From Achromobacter kerstersii (lineage in GTDB: Bacteria; Pseudomonadota; Gammaproteobacteria; Burkholderiales; Burkholderiaceae_B), in assembly GCF_902859595.1 (NCBI RefSeq), contig NZ_CADIJQ010000009.1, positions 1 to 64,000 of the forward strand: DNA of 64,000 nucleotides, written 5' to 3'. Numbering within the stretch: position 1 is the stretch's first letter; each line of letters opens with the position of its first letter. The position numbers and the translations under genes were made by a program. Below the pieces are notes generated by a model, which worked only from the letters and a program-made list of their open reading frames with translations, searched no databases and was not told where the DNA came from. Shown here piece by piece: positions 44,624-54,698 of the stretch.

Positions 44624-45448
44624 ATGGGAACGCTTGAAGGCAAGGTTGCGCTGGTGTCAGGATCGGGACGCGGCATTGGTCAGGAAATCGCGTTGAAGCT
44701 GGCGCGCGAAGGGGCGAAGGTGGTGGTCAATGACCTGGACGCCGGGCCTGCCGAAGATACCGTTGCGATGATCCGGCAGGCGGGCGGGCAGGCGCAGGCG
44801 TGCGCTGGCAGCGTCACGGAAACAGGCTTTGCGGAACGCTTTGTCGGTACGGCCATCGATACGTTTGGCGGCCTGGACATCATCGTGAACAACGCCGGCT
44901 ACACCTGGGACAACGTCATCCAGAAGATGACGGATGAGCAATGGGACGAGATCCTGGCGGTGCATCTGTCGGCCCCGTTTCGCATCTTGCGCGCGGCCTC
45001 GGGCTTCATCCGCGAAGCCGCCAAGGCCGAAGCCGCCGATGGCCGCGAAGTGTTCCGCAAGGTCGTGAACATTTCTTCGACGTCGGGCGTAATGGGCAAC
45101 GCGGGCCAGGCCAATTACGCGGCGGCCAAGGCGGGCATCAATGGCCTGACGCGCGCGCTGGCCAAGGAATGGGGGCGCTACAAGGTCAACGTGAACAGCG
45201 TGGCGTTCGGCCTGATCAAGACGCGCCTGACCGAAGCGGCCGCCGATGGCGACGCCACGCTGGATATCCAGGGCCGGCAGATCAAGGTGGGCGTGAACCC
45301 GCAGGTGCTGAAGAACGCCGAAAGCCTGATCCCGATCGGGCGCGCCGGCACGCCGGCCGAAGCGGCGGGGGCGGTGTATCTGTTCTGCCTGCCTGAATCC
45401 AACTACGTCAGCGGCCAGGTGCTGGTCGTGGGCGGCGGCCGTCCGTGA
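44624..45448 (+). CDS. SDR-family 3-hydroxyacyl-CoA dehydrogenase-like protein
   Basis: 274-residue short-chain dehydrogenase. The cofactor loop is GSGRGIG at about residues 12-18, with an Asp after beta 2 (VVVNDLD) favouring NAD. NNAG and the catalytic Ser (NISSTSGVMG), Tyr and Lys (YAAAKAG) are present. It is longer than FabG by an insertion near REVFRK. In the operon it would oxidise the (R)-3-hydroxyacyl-CoA made by the MaoC hydratase. A GTG overlaps its stop, just before the dehydrogenase start. Confidence 0.88.
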   Translation: MGTLEGKVALVSGSGRGIGQEIALKLAREGAKVVVNDLDAGPAEDTVAMIRQAGGQAQACAGSVTETGFAERFVGTAIDTFGGLDIIVNNAGYTWDNVIQKMTDEQWDEILAVHLSAPFRILRAASGFIREAAKAEAADGREVFRKVVNISSTSGVMGNAGQANYAAAKAGINGLTRALAKEWGRYKVNVNSVAFGLIKTRLTEAAADGDATLDIQGRQIKVGVNPQVLKNAESLIPIGRAGTPAEAAGAVYLFCLPESNYVSGQVLVVGGGRP

Positions 45449-45465
45449 ACGGCCAGGAGACCACG

Positions 45466-46620
45466 ATGGACACGCCACGGCAAGGCTGGATGGATGCCGA
45501 CCTGACGCTGTTTCAGGATTCCACGCGCCGCCTCTTTGAAAACGAATTTGTGCCTGACGAAGAAAAGTGGCGCAAGCAGCAGCACGCTGACCGCGAGGTC
45601 TGGCATAAGGCCGGGCGGATGGGCCTGTTGTGCGTCAGCATGCCCGAAGCGTATGGCGGCGGCGGGGGCAGCTTTGCGCACGAAGCCATTGTGGCGGCTG
45701 AGCAGGCGCGCGCCATGGTCTACGGCTTCAGCAACAACGTGCACAGCGCCATTCTGGCGCACTACATTCTGAACTACGGCACCGAGGCGCAAAAGCAGCG
45801 CTGGCTGCCGAAGATGGCCACGGGCGAACTCGTGGGCGCCATTGCCATGAGCGAGCCGGGGGCCGGGTCCGACTTGAAAAGCGTGCGCACGACGGCAGTG
45901 CGCAACGGCGATACGTATGTGGTCAACGGCTCCAAGACCTTCATCACCAATGGCCTGCATGCCGACCTGATTTGCGTCGTCGCCAAGACTGACCCGCAGG
46001 CCGGGTCGCGCGGCGTGTCGCTCGTCATGGTTGAAACGCAGGACTTGCCCGGCTTCCGACGCGGGCGGCTGCTGGAAAAGCTGGGCCAGAAAAGCCTGGA
46101 CACCGCCGAGCTGTTCTTTGACGGCGTGCGCGTGCCCGCCGCCAACCTGCTGGGTGAAGCCGAGGGCCGGGGCTTTTCCCAGCTGATGCAGCAACTGCCG
46201 CGTGAACGCCTGCTGATTGCGGTAGGCGCGGTGGCCACCATGCGCCGCGCCATCGACGATACCGTGGCCTACACATCCACGCGGCAAGTCTTTGGCCAGC
46301 CGCTGATCGACATGCAGAACACGCGCTTCAAACTCGCTGAATGCGAGACTGTCGCTACCATCGCCGCACGCTTTGTCGACGACTGCATTGCGCGGCAGCT
46401 GGCGGGCACGCTGGACCTGTCCACCGCTGCGATGGCCAAGTGGTGGACGACCCAGATGAACTGCCAGGTGATCGATGAATGCCTGCAACTGCACGGTGGC
46501 TACGGGTACATGCTGGAATACCCCATCGCCCGCATGTATGCGGATGCGCGCGTGGGCAAGATCTACGGCGGCTCAAACGAGATCATGAAAGAAATCATCG
46601 CCCGAGGCATGACCGCCTGA
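45466..46620 (+). CDS. Acyl-CoA dehydrogenase, long-chain/isovaleryl type
   Basis: 384-residue FAD enzyme starting at ATG 45466 behind CCAGGAG. FAD-binding motifs are AIAMSEPGAGSDLKSV and FITNG. The C-terminal segment IYGGSNEIMKEIIAR has glycine where medium-chain enzymes have the catalytic Glu; instead the base is probably E247 in LPRERLLIA, as in human LCAD and isovaleryl-CoA dehydrogenase. That places it among dehydrogenases for long or branched acyl chains. Third step set of the operon: alpha,beta-unsaturation before the MaoC hydratase. Confidence 0.92.
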   Translation: MDTPRQGWMDADLTLFQDSTRRLFENEFVPDEEKWRKQQHADREVWHKAGRMGLLCVSMPEAYGGGGGSFAHEAIVAAEQARAMVYGFSNNVHSAILAHYILNYGTEAQKQRWLPKMATGELVGAIAMSEPGAGSDLKSVRTTAVRNGDTYVVNGSKTFITNGLHADLICVVAKTDPQAGSRGVSLVMVETQDLPGFRRGRLLEKLGQKSLDTAELFFDGVRVPAANLLGEAEGRGFSQLMQQLPRERLLIAVGAVATMRRAIDDTVAYTSTRQVFGQPLIDMQNTRFKLAECETVATIAARFVDDCIARQLAGTLDLSTAAMAKWWTTQMNCQVIDECLQLHGGYGYMLEYPIARMYADARVGKIYGGSNEIMKEIIARGMTA

Positions 46621-46657
46621 CGCGGCTCACCCGACGAGCGGGAACCGGAGACAACGG

Positions 46658-48403
46658 ATGCAGCAAGCGCACTATCAGTACTGGCCCAAGGGGCTGCCGG
46701 CTGAGATCAGCCCGCCCCAATCCAGTCTGTATTTCAACCTGGAGGCCGCGGCCACGCGCTATCCCGCCAAGCCCGCCATCGTGTTCTATGACACGGTGCT
46801 GGACTACGCGCGGCTCAAGCGCGAGGTCGACGCCATGGCCGGTTATCTGCAACACGGCGCGGGCGTGAAGGCGGGCGACCGCGTGTTGCTGTTCAGCCAG
46901 AACTGTCCGCAGTTCATCATTGCCTACTACGCGGTGCTGCGCGCGGACGCGGTGGTGGTGCCGGTGAACGCCATGAGCACGCCGGAGGAGCTTGCGCATT
47001 ATCTGGATGACAGCGGCGCCCGCGTGGCGTTCGCCGCGCAGGAGCTTGCGGGGCGCCTGGCGGGCTTTGTCGAAGACGGCCGGCTGGACCGCGTGATCGT
47101 GCATACGTATTCGGATTATCTGGGGGTAAGCAAGTACGCATACTCGGACAAAGGCGAAGACAAAGACCGGGGGACGGACAACAAGGCAGACGACAGCAGC
47201 GTGGCGCCGCCCGAACTCATCGCCGCACCGCGGCGTGCGCCGGACGTTGCCGGCGGCGTGCCGTGGTACGGCGCAATGGCGGTCAATTCGCCGCCGCTGC
47301 CGCACAAGGCGAAGGCGGGCGATCTGTGCCTGCTGCCCTACACATCCGGCACGACCGGCCGGCCCAAGGGGTGCCGCCACACGCACGGTACGCTGGGCGC
47401 GGCGGTGACGGGGTCGCAGCTGTGGCGCGGGCTGACATCCGAAGCGGTCATCATGGGCGTGGCGCCCCTGTTCCATTTGCTGGGCATGCAGAACTGCATG
47501 AATCTGCCGATCTTGCTGGGCGCCACCGTCGTGCTGCTGCCGCGCTGGGACCGGCACGTGGCCGCGCAACTGATGGCGCGGCATCGCGTCAGCGTCTGGG
47601 CCGCGCCGCCCGCGATGATCGTGGACTTCTTCGCACAACCCGGCATCGAATCGTATGACCTGTCGCGCCTGGCCTTGCTGTGCGGCGGCGGCGCGCCCAT
47701 GCCCGAAGCGGTGGCGGCGATGCTGGCCGAGCGCTACGGCATCATCTTCAACGAAGCCTACGGCCTGACCGAGACCGCGTCCTTCCTGCACTGCAACCCC
47801 ATGAACCGCAACAAGCGCCAATGCATCGGGGTGCCGACCTTTGGCGTCGACACGCGGGTGGTCGACCCGTCCACGTTGCAGGAACTGCCGCCCGGTGAAG
47901 TCGGCGAACTCGCCACGCGCGGCGCGCAGATCATGCAAGGCTATTGGAACAACCCGGCGGCGGATGCCGAGGCCTTCTTCATGCTGGATGGCCAACGCTA
48001 TTTCCGCACGGGGGATTTGGGGCGGGTCGATGAAGACGGCTATTTCTTCGTCACCGACCGGCTCAAGCGCATGATCAACGCGTCGGGCTACAAGGTCTGG
48101 CCGGCGGAAGTCGAGAACGCGCTGTACGACCACCCCGCCGTCCACGAGGCTTGCGTCATCGGCGTGCCGGACGCGTGCCGTGGCGAAACGGTAAAGGCCT
48201 TGCTGGTGTTGCGCCCCGAGGCGCGTGACAGCGCCAGTGAAGACGAGGTCATCGCCTGGGCGCGTGCCCGCATGGCGGCATACAAAGCCCCGCGCATCGT
48301 GGAGTTTGTGGACGCGCTGCCCAAGTCCAGCACAGGCAAGATCCTGTGGCGGCAATTGCAGGAAGCGGGGCGGGCGACGGCGTTGAGCGCCGCCAGTGGC
48401 TGA
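46658..48403 (+). CDS. AMP-dependent acyl-CoA synthetase (second CoA ligase)
   Basis: 581-residue long-chain fatty acid/aryl CoA ligase-like enzyme. The signature is LLPYTSGTTGRPKGCRHTHGT, the A8 region is YFFVTDRLKRMINASGYKVWPAEVENA, and the catalytic lysine is in SSTGKILWRQ. It differs from the first ligase by a low-complexity charged insertion around residues 158-190 (SDKGEDKDRGTDNKADDSS), listed as a finding. Last gene of the acyl-CoA operon; 152 bp separate it from pobA. Confidence 0.9.
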   Translation: MQQAHYQYWPKGLPAEISPPQSSLYFNLEAAATRYPAKPAIVFYDTVLDYARLKREVDAMAGYLQHGAGVKAGDRVLLFSQNCPQFIIAYYAVLRADAVVVPVNAMSTPEELAHYLDDSGARVAFAAQELAGRLAGFVEDGRLDRVIVHTYSDYLGVSKYAYSDKGEDKDRGTDNKADDSSVAPPELIAAPRRAPDVAGGVPWYGAMAVNSPPLPHKAKAGDLCLLPYTSGTTGRPKGCRHTHGTLGAAVTGSQLWRGLTSEAVIMGVAPLFHLLGMQNCMNLPILLGATVVLLPRWDRHVAAQLMARHRVSVWAAPPAMIVDFFAQPGIESYDLSRLALLCGGGAPMPEAVAAMLAERYGIIFNEAYGLTETASFLHCNPMNRNKRQCIGVPTFGVDTRVVDPSTLQELPPGEVGELATRGAQIMQGYWNNPAADAEAFFMLDGQRYFRTGDLGRVDEDGYFFVTDRLKRMINASGYKVWPAEVENALYDHPAVHEACVIGVPDACRGETVKALLVLRPEARDSASEDEVIAWARARMAAYKAPRIVEFVDALPKSSTGKILWRQLQEAGRATALSAASG

Positions 48404-48519
48404 AAGCCGAAAGTCCTACCAAAGCGTAATGAATTCGTTGCGTTAAACCCATTCTCAAGAACGACAGAGGAGGTGACACTCAAGGGTCTTCGCCAACTGC
48501 ACATGCCTGCCTGTTCTGA

Positions 48520-49746
<1,227 letters not shown>

Positions 49747-49799
49747 ATGCAGTGATACCCGCTTAAATTCCCTGCCCCAGACAGAGCGATGCCATCAGA

Positions 49800-49835
49800 G
49801 CAACACCGGGTGCAACACCGGGTGCAACACAGAGC
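49800..49835. repeat. 12-bp repeat between pobA and the transporter gene
   Basis: Two exact copies and one diverged copy of GCAACACCGGGT run upstream of the transporter ribosome-binding site. Confidence 0.7.
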
Positions 49836-49856
49836 GCAAGACAAAGGAGACAACAC

Positions 49857-51269
49857 ATGGCAGGAACCCACCCGGGCGCGGCGCCCGCGCGCGCCACCGC
49901 CGACATCGGCGCGTTGCTGGATAACGGCCCGTTCACCGGCACGCAGAAGATCGTCGTGATGCTGGCCGCGCTGGCAATCGTGATGGATGGGTTTGACGCC
50001 CAATTGATCGGCTTTGCCATTCCGCTGATGATCAAGGAATGGGGCATCACGCGCGAAGCCTTCGCCCCCGCCGTGGCTGCCGGGCTGATCGGCATGGCAA
50101 TCGGCAGCGCCTGCGCCGGGCTGTTCGCCGACCGCTTCGGGCGGCGGATGGCGGTGATCGTCAGCGTCTTCGTGTTCGGCGCCGCCACCTGCGCAATCGG
50201 TCTGGCGCCCGACCCGCTCACCGTCGCCGTGCTGCGCCTGATCGCCGGCCTGGGCATCGGTGGCGCGCTGCCCAGCTCCACCACGATGACCGCCGAATTC
50301 ACGCCCGCACGCCGGCGCACGCTGGCGGTTACGGCCACTATCGTTTGCGTGCCGCTGGGCGGCATGCTTGCCGGGTTCTTTTCGGCCCACGTGTTGCCGC
50401 TGTATGGCTGGCGCACGCTGTTCTTTGTCGGCGGCGCGTTGCCTTTGGTGCTAGGCGTGGTGTTGATGCGGACCTTGCCGGAATCGCCACGCTTCCTGGC
50501 GCGCCGGCCCGAGCGCTGGCCAGAACTGAATGTGCTGCTGGCGCGCATGGGGCGGCCCATGGCGCAAGGCGCCATCTATACCGATGCGGTGGAGCAGGCC
50601 ATCGAGCAACGCGCATCGGCCAAGCAGGGCGGGGTACGCGCGCTGTTTGCACGGGGCTATCGCGGCGACACCCTTGCCATCTGGGTGGCGTTCTTCATGT
50701 GCTTGACGGCGGTGTACAGCGCATTCAGCTGGTTGCCGACGATGCTGTCGGCCGAGGGCTTGCCGCTGGCGGTGGCGGGTTCGGGCCTGACCGCCTACAA
50801 CCTGGGCGGCGTGATCGGTGCGCTGGTGTGCGCCGTCGCCATGACGCGTTGGGGCTCGCGCTGGCCGCTGGCCATCTGCTGCGCCGGCGCCTTTGGCAGC
50901 GCGTTCCTGATGCTGAAGCTGAACGTGCAGCAAGACACATCGCTGCTGGTGTTTGGCTTCGGCGTGCATGGGCTCTTCGTCAACGCCGTGCAATCCACCA
51001 TGTACGCGCTGTGCGCCTTCGTTTACCCCACGGGCGTACGGGCAACGGGCACGGCGTCGGCGCTCGCGTTCGGCCGGCTTGGCGCCATCCTCAGCGCCTT
51101 CGTGGGCGCTACGGTGATCACGCTGGGCGGTGCGCACGGCTATCTGATGATGTTGGGCACGGTGATGGTGTTTGCGTTGATCGCCCTGTTGCTCTTGCGC
51201 CGCCACATCCCCGCGCAAGTTTCCCCTGACCTGACGCGCCCTGTTGCGCATTCCGGAGTGTCACGATGA
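49857..51269 (+). CDS. pcaK: Aromatic acid:H+ symporter (AAHS family, PcaK-like)
   Basis: 470-residue MFS symporter for benzoates. TM1 carries the AAHS signature MDGFDAQLIGFAIPLMIKEWG with aspartates essential in PcaK. Motif A is GLFADRFGRRMAVIVS, and GLGIGGALPSSTTMTAEFTPARRR is the conserved cytoplasmic loop. It would import 4-hydroxybenzoate or protocatechuate. Its stop overlaps the pcaH start (ATGA), linking transport to catabolism. Confidence 0.88.
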   Translation: MAGTHPGAAPARATADIGALLDNGPFTGTQKIVVMLAALAIVMDGFDAQLIGFAIPLMIKEWGITREAFAPAVAAGLIGMAIGSACAGLFADRFGRRMAVIVSVFVFGAATCAIGLAPDPLTVAVLRLIAGLGIGGALPSSTTMTAEFTPARRRTLAVTATIVCVPLGGMLAGFFSAHVLPLYGWRTLFFVGGALPLVLGVVLMRTLPESPRFLARRPERWPELNVLLARMGRPMAQGAIYTDAVEQAIEQRASAKQGGVRALFARGYRGDTLAIWVAFFMCLTAVYSAFSWLPTMLSAEGLPLAVAGSGLTAYNLGGVIGALVCAVAMTRWGSRWPLAICCAGAFGSAFLMLKLNVQQDTSLLVFGFGVHGLFVNAVQSTMYALCAFVYPTGVRATGTASALAFGRLGAILSAFVGATVITLGGAHGYLMMLGTVMVFALIALLLLRRHIPAQVSPDLTRPVAHSGVSR

Positions 51270-52000
51270 ACCGCAATCCTTGTTCTGGCGCGGGGTTGTC
51301 TCCGCGTGATTGGGACAGCCACCCGGCGTACCAGTACGACGGCTACCGCTCAACCGCCAAGCGTGGGCCCCTGCAACCGCTGATTCCATTGAAGGCCGCG
51401 CTGGGCGAACTGCGCCAGCCGGTCTACGGGCACGCGTGCGTGGGCGAACTGGATCACGACCTGACGCGCAACGCGCGACGTCCGGGCGACCCGGTTGGTG
51501 AGCCAATTGGCGAACGCATTGTGCTGGCCGGCCGCGTGCTGGATGACCGCGGCCGGCCCGTGCCGCACACGCTGGTGGAAATCTGGCAAGCGAACGCCGC
51601 CGGGCGCTACGTACACAAGGGTGACCAGCACGACGCGCCACTTGACCCGAACTTTCTGGGCGCGGGCCGCTGCATGACCGACAGCCAGGGCCGCTACCGC
51701 TTTCTGACCATCAAGCCGGGCGCGTATCCCTGGGGCAATCATCCCAACGCGTGGCGGCCGCAACACATACACCTGTCACTGTTTGGCCAGCACTTCGCCA
51801 GCCGGCTGGTGACGCAGATGTACTTCCCCGGCGACCCGCTGCTGCCATTGGACCCGATGATCACCGGCACGCCTGAACGGGTACGCCGCCGCTTGATCGC
51901 GGACTTCAGCCTGGACCTGACGCAAGAGGGTTACGCGCTGGGCTATCAGTTCGACATCGTGCTGCGCGGGGCGGATGAAACGCCCTTCGAACACCGCTAA
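51266..52000 (+). CDS. pcaH: Protocatechuate 3,4-dioxygenase beta subunit
   Basis: 244-residue iron-binding subunit of the intradiol dioxygenase that opens protocatechuate to 3-carboxy-cis,cis-muconate. The non-heme Fe(III) ligands are visible: Tyr at 115 (NAAGRYVHK), Tyr at 154 (GAYPWGNHPNAW), and the two His of RPQHIHLSLFG at 167 and 169. The first residues differ from the classical start but the length is close to that of the Pseudomonas subunit. Confidence 0.95.
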   Translation: MNRNPCSGAGLSPRDWDSHPAYQYDGYRSTAKRGPLQPLIPLKAALGELRQPVYGHACVGELDHDLTRNARRPGDPVGEPIGERIVLAGRVLDDRGRPVPHTLVEIWQANAAGRYVHKGDQHDAPLDPNFLGAGRCMTDSQGRYRFLTIKPGAYPWGNHPNAWRPQHIHLSLFGQHFASRLVTQMYFPGDPLLPLDPMITGTPERVRRRLIADFSLDLTQEGYALGYQFDIVLRGADETPFEHR

Positions 52001-52011
52001 AAAGGCCCGCC

Positions 52012-52620
52012 ATGCTGATGCAAGGTTTGCAAGACAACTTCGGACAGACCCCCTCGCAAACGGTGGGGCCGTACTTTGCCTACGGGCTTACCGCCGCGCA
52101 GTACGGATACCCGTTCAACCAGCCGTTTGATGCGGTTGTCGCCACCGATGCGGCGCATGGCGAACGTATCCTGCTGGAAGGGCGTGTGCTGGATGGCGAT
52201 GGCGTGCCGGTGTTTGACGCGCTGGTTGAAATCTCGCACGTGGATGGCGACGGGCGCTATCCGCAAGACGCGGACCAGGCGGAACGCATGGGCTTTCGAG
52301 GCGTTGGCCGCTGCGGCACCGGCACCGACCCGCAGCATCGCTACGCGTTCCACACGGTCAAGCCCGCAGGGCAGGCCGAGGCCGACGCACCGCATATCAA
52401 CATGATCGTGACCATGCGCGGCTTGTTGCTGCATGTGTTTACGCGCGTGTACTTCGACGACGAGACGGCGGCGAACTCGCATGATGCCGTGCTGAACAGC
52501 GTCCCTGCGTCACGCCGCCACACCTTGCTGGCCCGGCGTGTGCAGCGCGGTGCCGACATCGTTTACGCATTCGATGTGCACATGCAAGGCTCGGAAGAAA
52601 CGGTGTTCTTTGACTGCTAG
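52012..52620 (+). CDS. pcaG: Protocatechuate 3,4-dioxygenase alpha subunit
   Basis: 202-residue partner of PcaH. It keeps the family start (QTPSQTVGPYFAYGLT) and the HINMIVTMRGLLLHVFTRVYF core strand but lacks the tyrosine/histidine iron ligands, as expected for the alpha subunit. The gene starts 11 bp after pcaH. A likely bidirectional hairpin lies between its stop and the convergent HD-Pnk gene. Confidence 0.95.
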   Translation: MLMQGLQDNFGQTPSQTVGPYFAYGLTAAQYGYPFNQPFDAVVATDAAHGERILLEGRVLDGDGVPVFDALVEISHVDGDGRYPQDADQAERMGFRGVGRCGTGTDPQHRYAFHTVKPAGQAEADAPHINMIVTMRGLLLHVFTRVYFDDETAANSHDAVLNSVPASRRHTLLARRVQRGADIVYAFDVHMQGSEETVFFDC

Positions 52621-52621
52621 C

Positions 52622-52662
52622 CGGGTTTGCGGCGTGCCGCGTGCTGCACACCGCAAGCCGAG
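52622..52662. terminator. Inverted repeat between pcaG and the HD-Pnk gene
   Basis: GGGTTTGCGG and CCGCAAGCC face each other around a GTGC-rich loop in the 62-bp convergent gap. It may serve as a weak bidirectional terminator. Confidence 0.4.
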
Positions 52663-52682
52663 GCGGCACAATGCCCCTCCGG

Positions 52683-53819
52683 CTATACCGCGTACACAAC
52701 CCGATGCGCCTCGGTCGGCAGCGGCAGATCCCAGCGGTGCAGCATGCCGGTCAACGTCTTGTTCGACAACGATGTGTCGCGCCGGCTGTTGCGGCGCAGC
52801 AGTTCGGCACGCGGTTTTTCCAAGTACACCAGCTCCACCTCGGCGTGGTAGGCGTAGAGCAGGTCCAGCGTCTTCTTGCGCATCAGCTCGCTCAGGTTCG
52901 TGGCGTTCCACACGAATGGCGCTTTGCGGCGCAGCAGTTCACGCGCGCGCTCGATGGCCAGATGCGCCACCTTGCCTTCGTTCTTGCCGTGGCGCAGGCC
53001 GAGCTCTTCGCGGGCATCGTCGAAGGAAATCACCGGCAGGTCGGGGTAATGCGCGTTCACCCACGTATTCTTGCCCGATGCCGGCAGGCCCGACATCACG
53101 ATGACGCGCGAGCCCGGCTCCTGGAACAGCGGGTAGTCGGGGTGCACGTCCGCACCGCGAAAGTAGCTGACCGCGGTGTGCGCGTCGGCGAAAGCCCGGG
53201 GCTGTTCAAAGCAGCCGTCATCGCGCGCCAGTTCGCAGAACAGCGCGATGTTGTCCAGCACCCGCTGCGCATCGGCGCAGATGCGCCCACGCATGTCGGC
53301 TTCTGCCAGCATCGCCAGCAAGGGCAGGCTGACGTGCCATGACAATTCACGCGCGATGAACTCGGGCGGCTTGCCCCGGCGCGAGCCTTCCAGCGCAAAG
53401 AACGGCACCTGATGCACGCTGATCAGCCGGCACACGGCCTCGCGCACGGCGAAAGGCGCGCCGGCATCCCACAGCGCGATGCGCGCGTCGATAGCGCCCT
53501 TGCGCGAATGGCCCGGCTGGCCGATGGCGCCCGTGACGGGGTCGATGACGGTGGTGCTGTGCTTGGCCACGTCTTGCAGCAGGGCGGCCAGAAACACCAC
53601 TTCCTGGTCAGCGCGCGACGCGGTCTGGTACTGCGGCAGCGCCAGCAGGGCGTCGACCACCATCATGGTGTGCGTCCAGACATCGCCTTCGCCGTGATAG
53701 CGCGGGTCTTGCGGGGTGGTCTTGGCCAGTTCCAGGGCGGGGAATGCCGCCAGGCACGCGGCGTAATCCGGTGATTGGCCGGGCTCGGGCGCCAGCGCCC
53801 GCAGGGTATCGAATTGCAT
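52683..53819 (-). CDS. HD-Pnk: HD-domain phosphoesterase fused to polynucleotide kinase
   Basis: 378-residue end-healing enzyme of the RNA repair type. The N-terminal HD domain (about 35-180) would remove a 2',3'-cyclic phosphate. Its ligands are H50 (DVWTH), D83, H104 (PGHSRKGA) and D175 (EADMRG), but the histidine of the HD doublet is glutamine (LLQDVAK, Q82). The C-terminal kinase domain (about 237-378) phosphorylates 5'-OH ends; its P-loop is GLPASGKNT at 244-252, with N instead of S/T after the lysine, and the base is in SFDDAREELG. The RNA ligase gene lies 9 bp upstream on the same strand. Confidence 0.88.
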   Translation of the reverse strand: MQFDTLRALAPEPGQSPDYAACLAAFPALELAKTTPQDPRYHGEGDVWTHTMMVVDALLALPQYQTASRADQEVVFLAALLQDVAKHSTTVIDPVTGAIGQPGHSRKGAIDARIALWDAGAPFAVREAVCRLISVHQVPFFALEGSRRGKPPEFIARELSWHVSLPLLAMLAEADMRGRICADAQRVLDNIALFCELARDDGCFEQPRAFADAHTAVSYFRGADVHPDYPLFQEPGSRVIVMSGLPASGKNTWVNAHYPDLPVISFDDAREELGLRHGKNEGKVAHLAIERARELLRRKAPFVWNATNLSELMRKKTLDLLYAYHAEVELVYLEKPRAELLRRNSRRDTSLSNKTLTGMLHRWDLPLPTEAHRVVYAV

Positions 53820-53828
53820 GATCGTTCC

Positions 53829-54698
53829 TTATTCTTGGGCGCTGCCGGCGCGCAACGTGTCCCAGTCCACCGTCAGGCGCGGCGCATAGAGGTCCACGCC
53901 CGCGGCCAGCAGGTTCGGCACGTAGGGCTGTTCCGAGTGATGCTTGTCGGAATCCAGAATGGCCTGCACGAAGTCGGCGCGCACCCATTTGTAGCGGGCC
54001 AGCGTTCTGCCATCGGCTTCGACCTTGATGTACAGGCCTTCCGACAAGTCCGACTTGTCGCACTGCTTCCACGCACGCGTCAGGTCGTGCCCTTCGCGCA
54101 GCACCGTGGCTTCAAAGGCGGCGCGCCAGTCGCGCGTCTTGGCAAGCGACGGCTTCAGCAGGGCTTTCAGCGTGCTCAGTTTGGCGGGCGCCACGCCTTC
54201 GTACAGCACGGGTACCGATAGCACCGGACCCTCCGCTAGCAGCACACGCCGCGCATCGGTGGACAGGAATTCGCCCGTGTGGCGGTCCAGCACATCGAAT
54301 TCGAAGAAGTGATGCGGCAGCGCGTCGTAGAAAACAGAATGTTTCTTCGACAGCGTTTCGCCGTACATCACGTAGCGGTCTTCCAGGCGTTGCAGCAGCC
54401 AATCCGCATGCGCGGCGGCCCAGGCCTTGACGAAGCTGAACTGCCGTTCGCGGCCGCCGCCCACCAGATAATGGCCGCGCGATTGCAGCAGCAGTTCGCC
54501 CGACGGGCTGAAGCTGATGCCCGTGTTGGCGCCATCCAGCTTTTCTTCAACGACCAGATGCAGGCCGGCCAGCTTGCGGTAGGGCGCGTGGTCATGGCCT
54601 TCGTCGCCGTCTTGCAGGCGCGAGCCTTCAAGGTGCGGCGTGCGGGGGTAACGGAACAGGTCCAGCGATTGCGCGTAGGCGCAGAAATCCAGCGTCAT
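53829..54698 (-). CDS. ATP-dependent RNA ligase
   Basis: 289 residues from the ATG at 54698. The nucleotidyltransferase motifs are complete: motif I KLDG with the adenylated lysine at K53 (VVEEKLDGANTG), YGETLSKKHSVFYDAL and FFEFDVLDRHTGEF for motif III, SEGLYIKVE for motif IV and ARYKWVR for motif V. This enzyme would seal 3'-OH and 5'-phosphate RNA ends prepared by HD-Pnk. First gene of a two-gene operon; the leader upstream has no recognised promoter. Confidence 0.9.
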   Translation of the reverse strand: MTLDFCAYAQSLDLFRYPRTPHLEGSRLQDGDEGHDHAPYRKLAGLHLVVEEKLDGANTGISFSPSGELLLQSRGHYLVGGGRERQFSFVKAWAAAHADWLLQRLEDRYVMYGETLSKKHSVFYDALPHHFFEFDVLDRHTGEFLSTDARRVLLAEGPVLSVPVLYEGVAPAKLSTLKALLKPSLAKTRDWRAAFEATVLREGHDLTRAWKQCDKSDLSEGLYIKVEADGRTLARYKWVRADFVQAILDSDKHHSEQPYVPNLLAAGVDLYAPRLTVDWDTLRAGSAQE

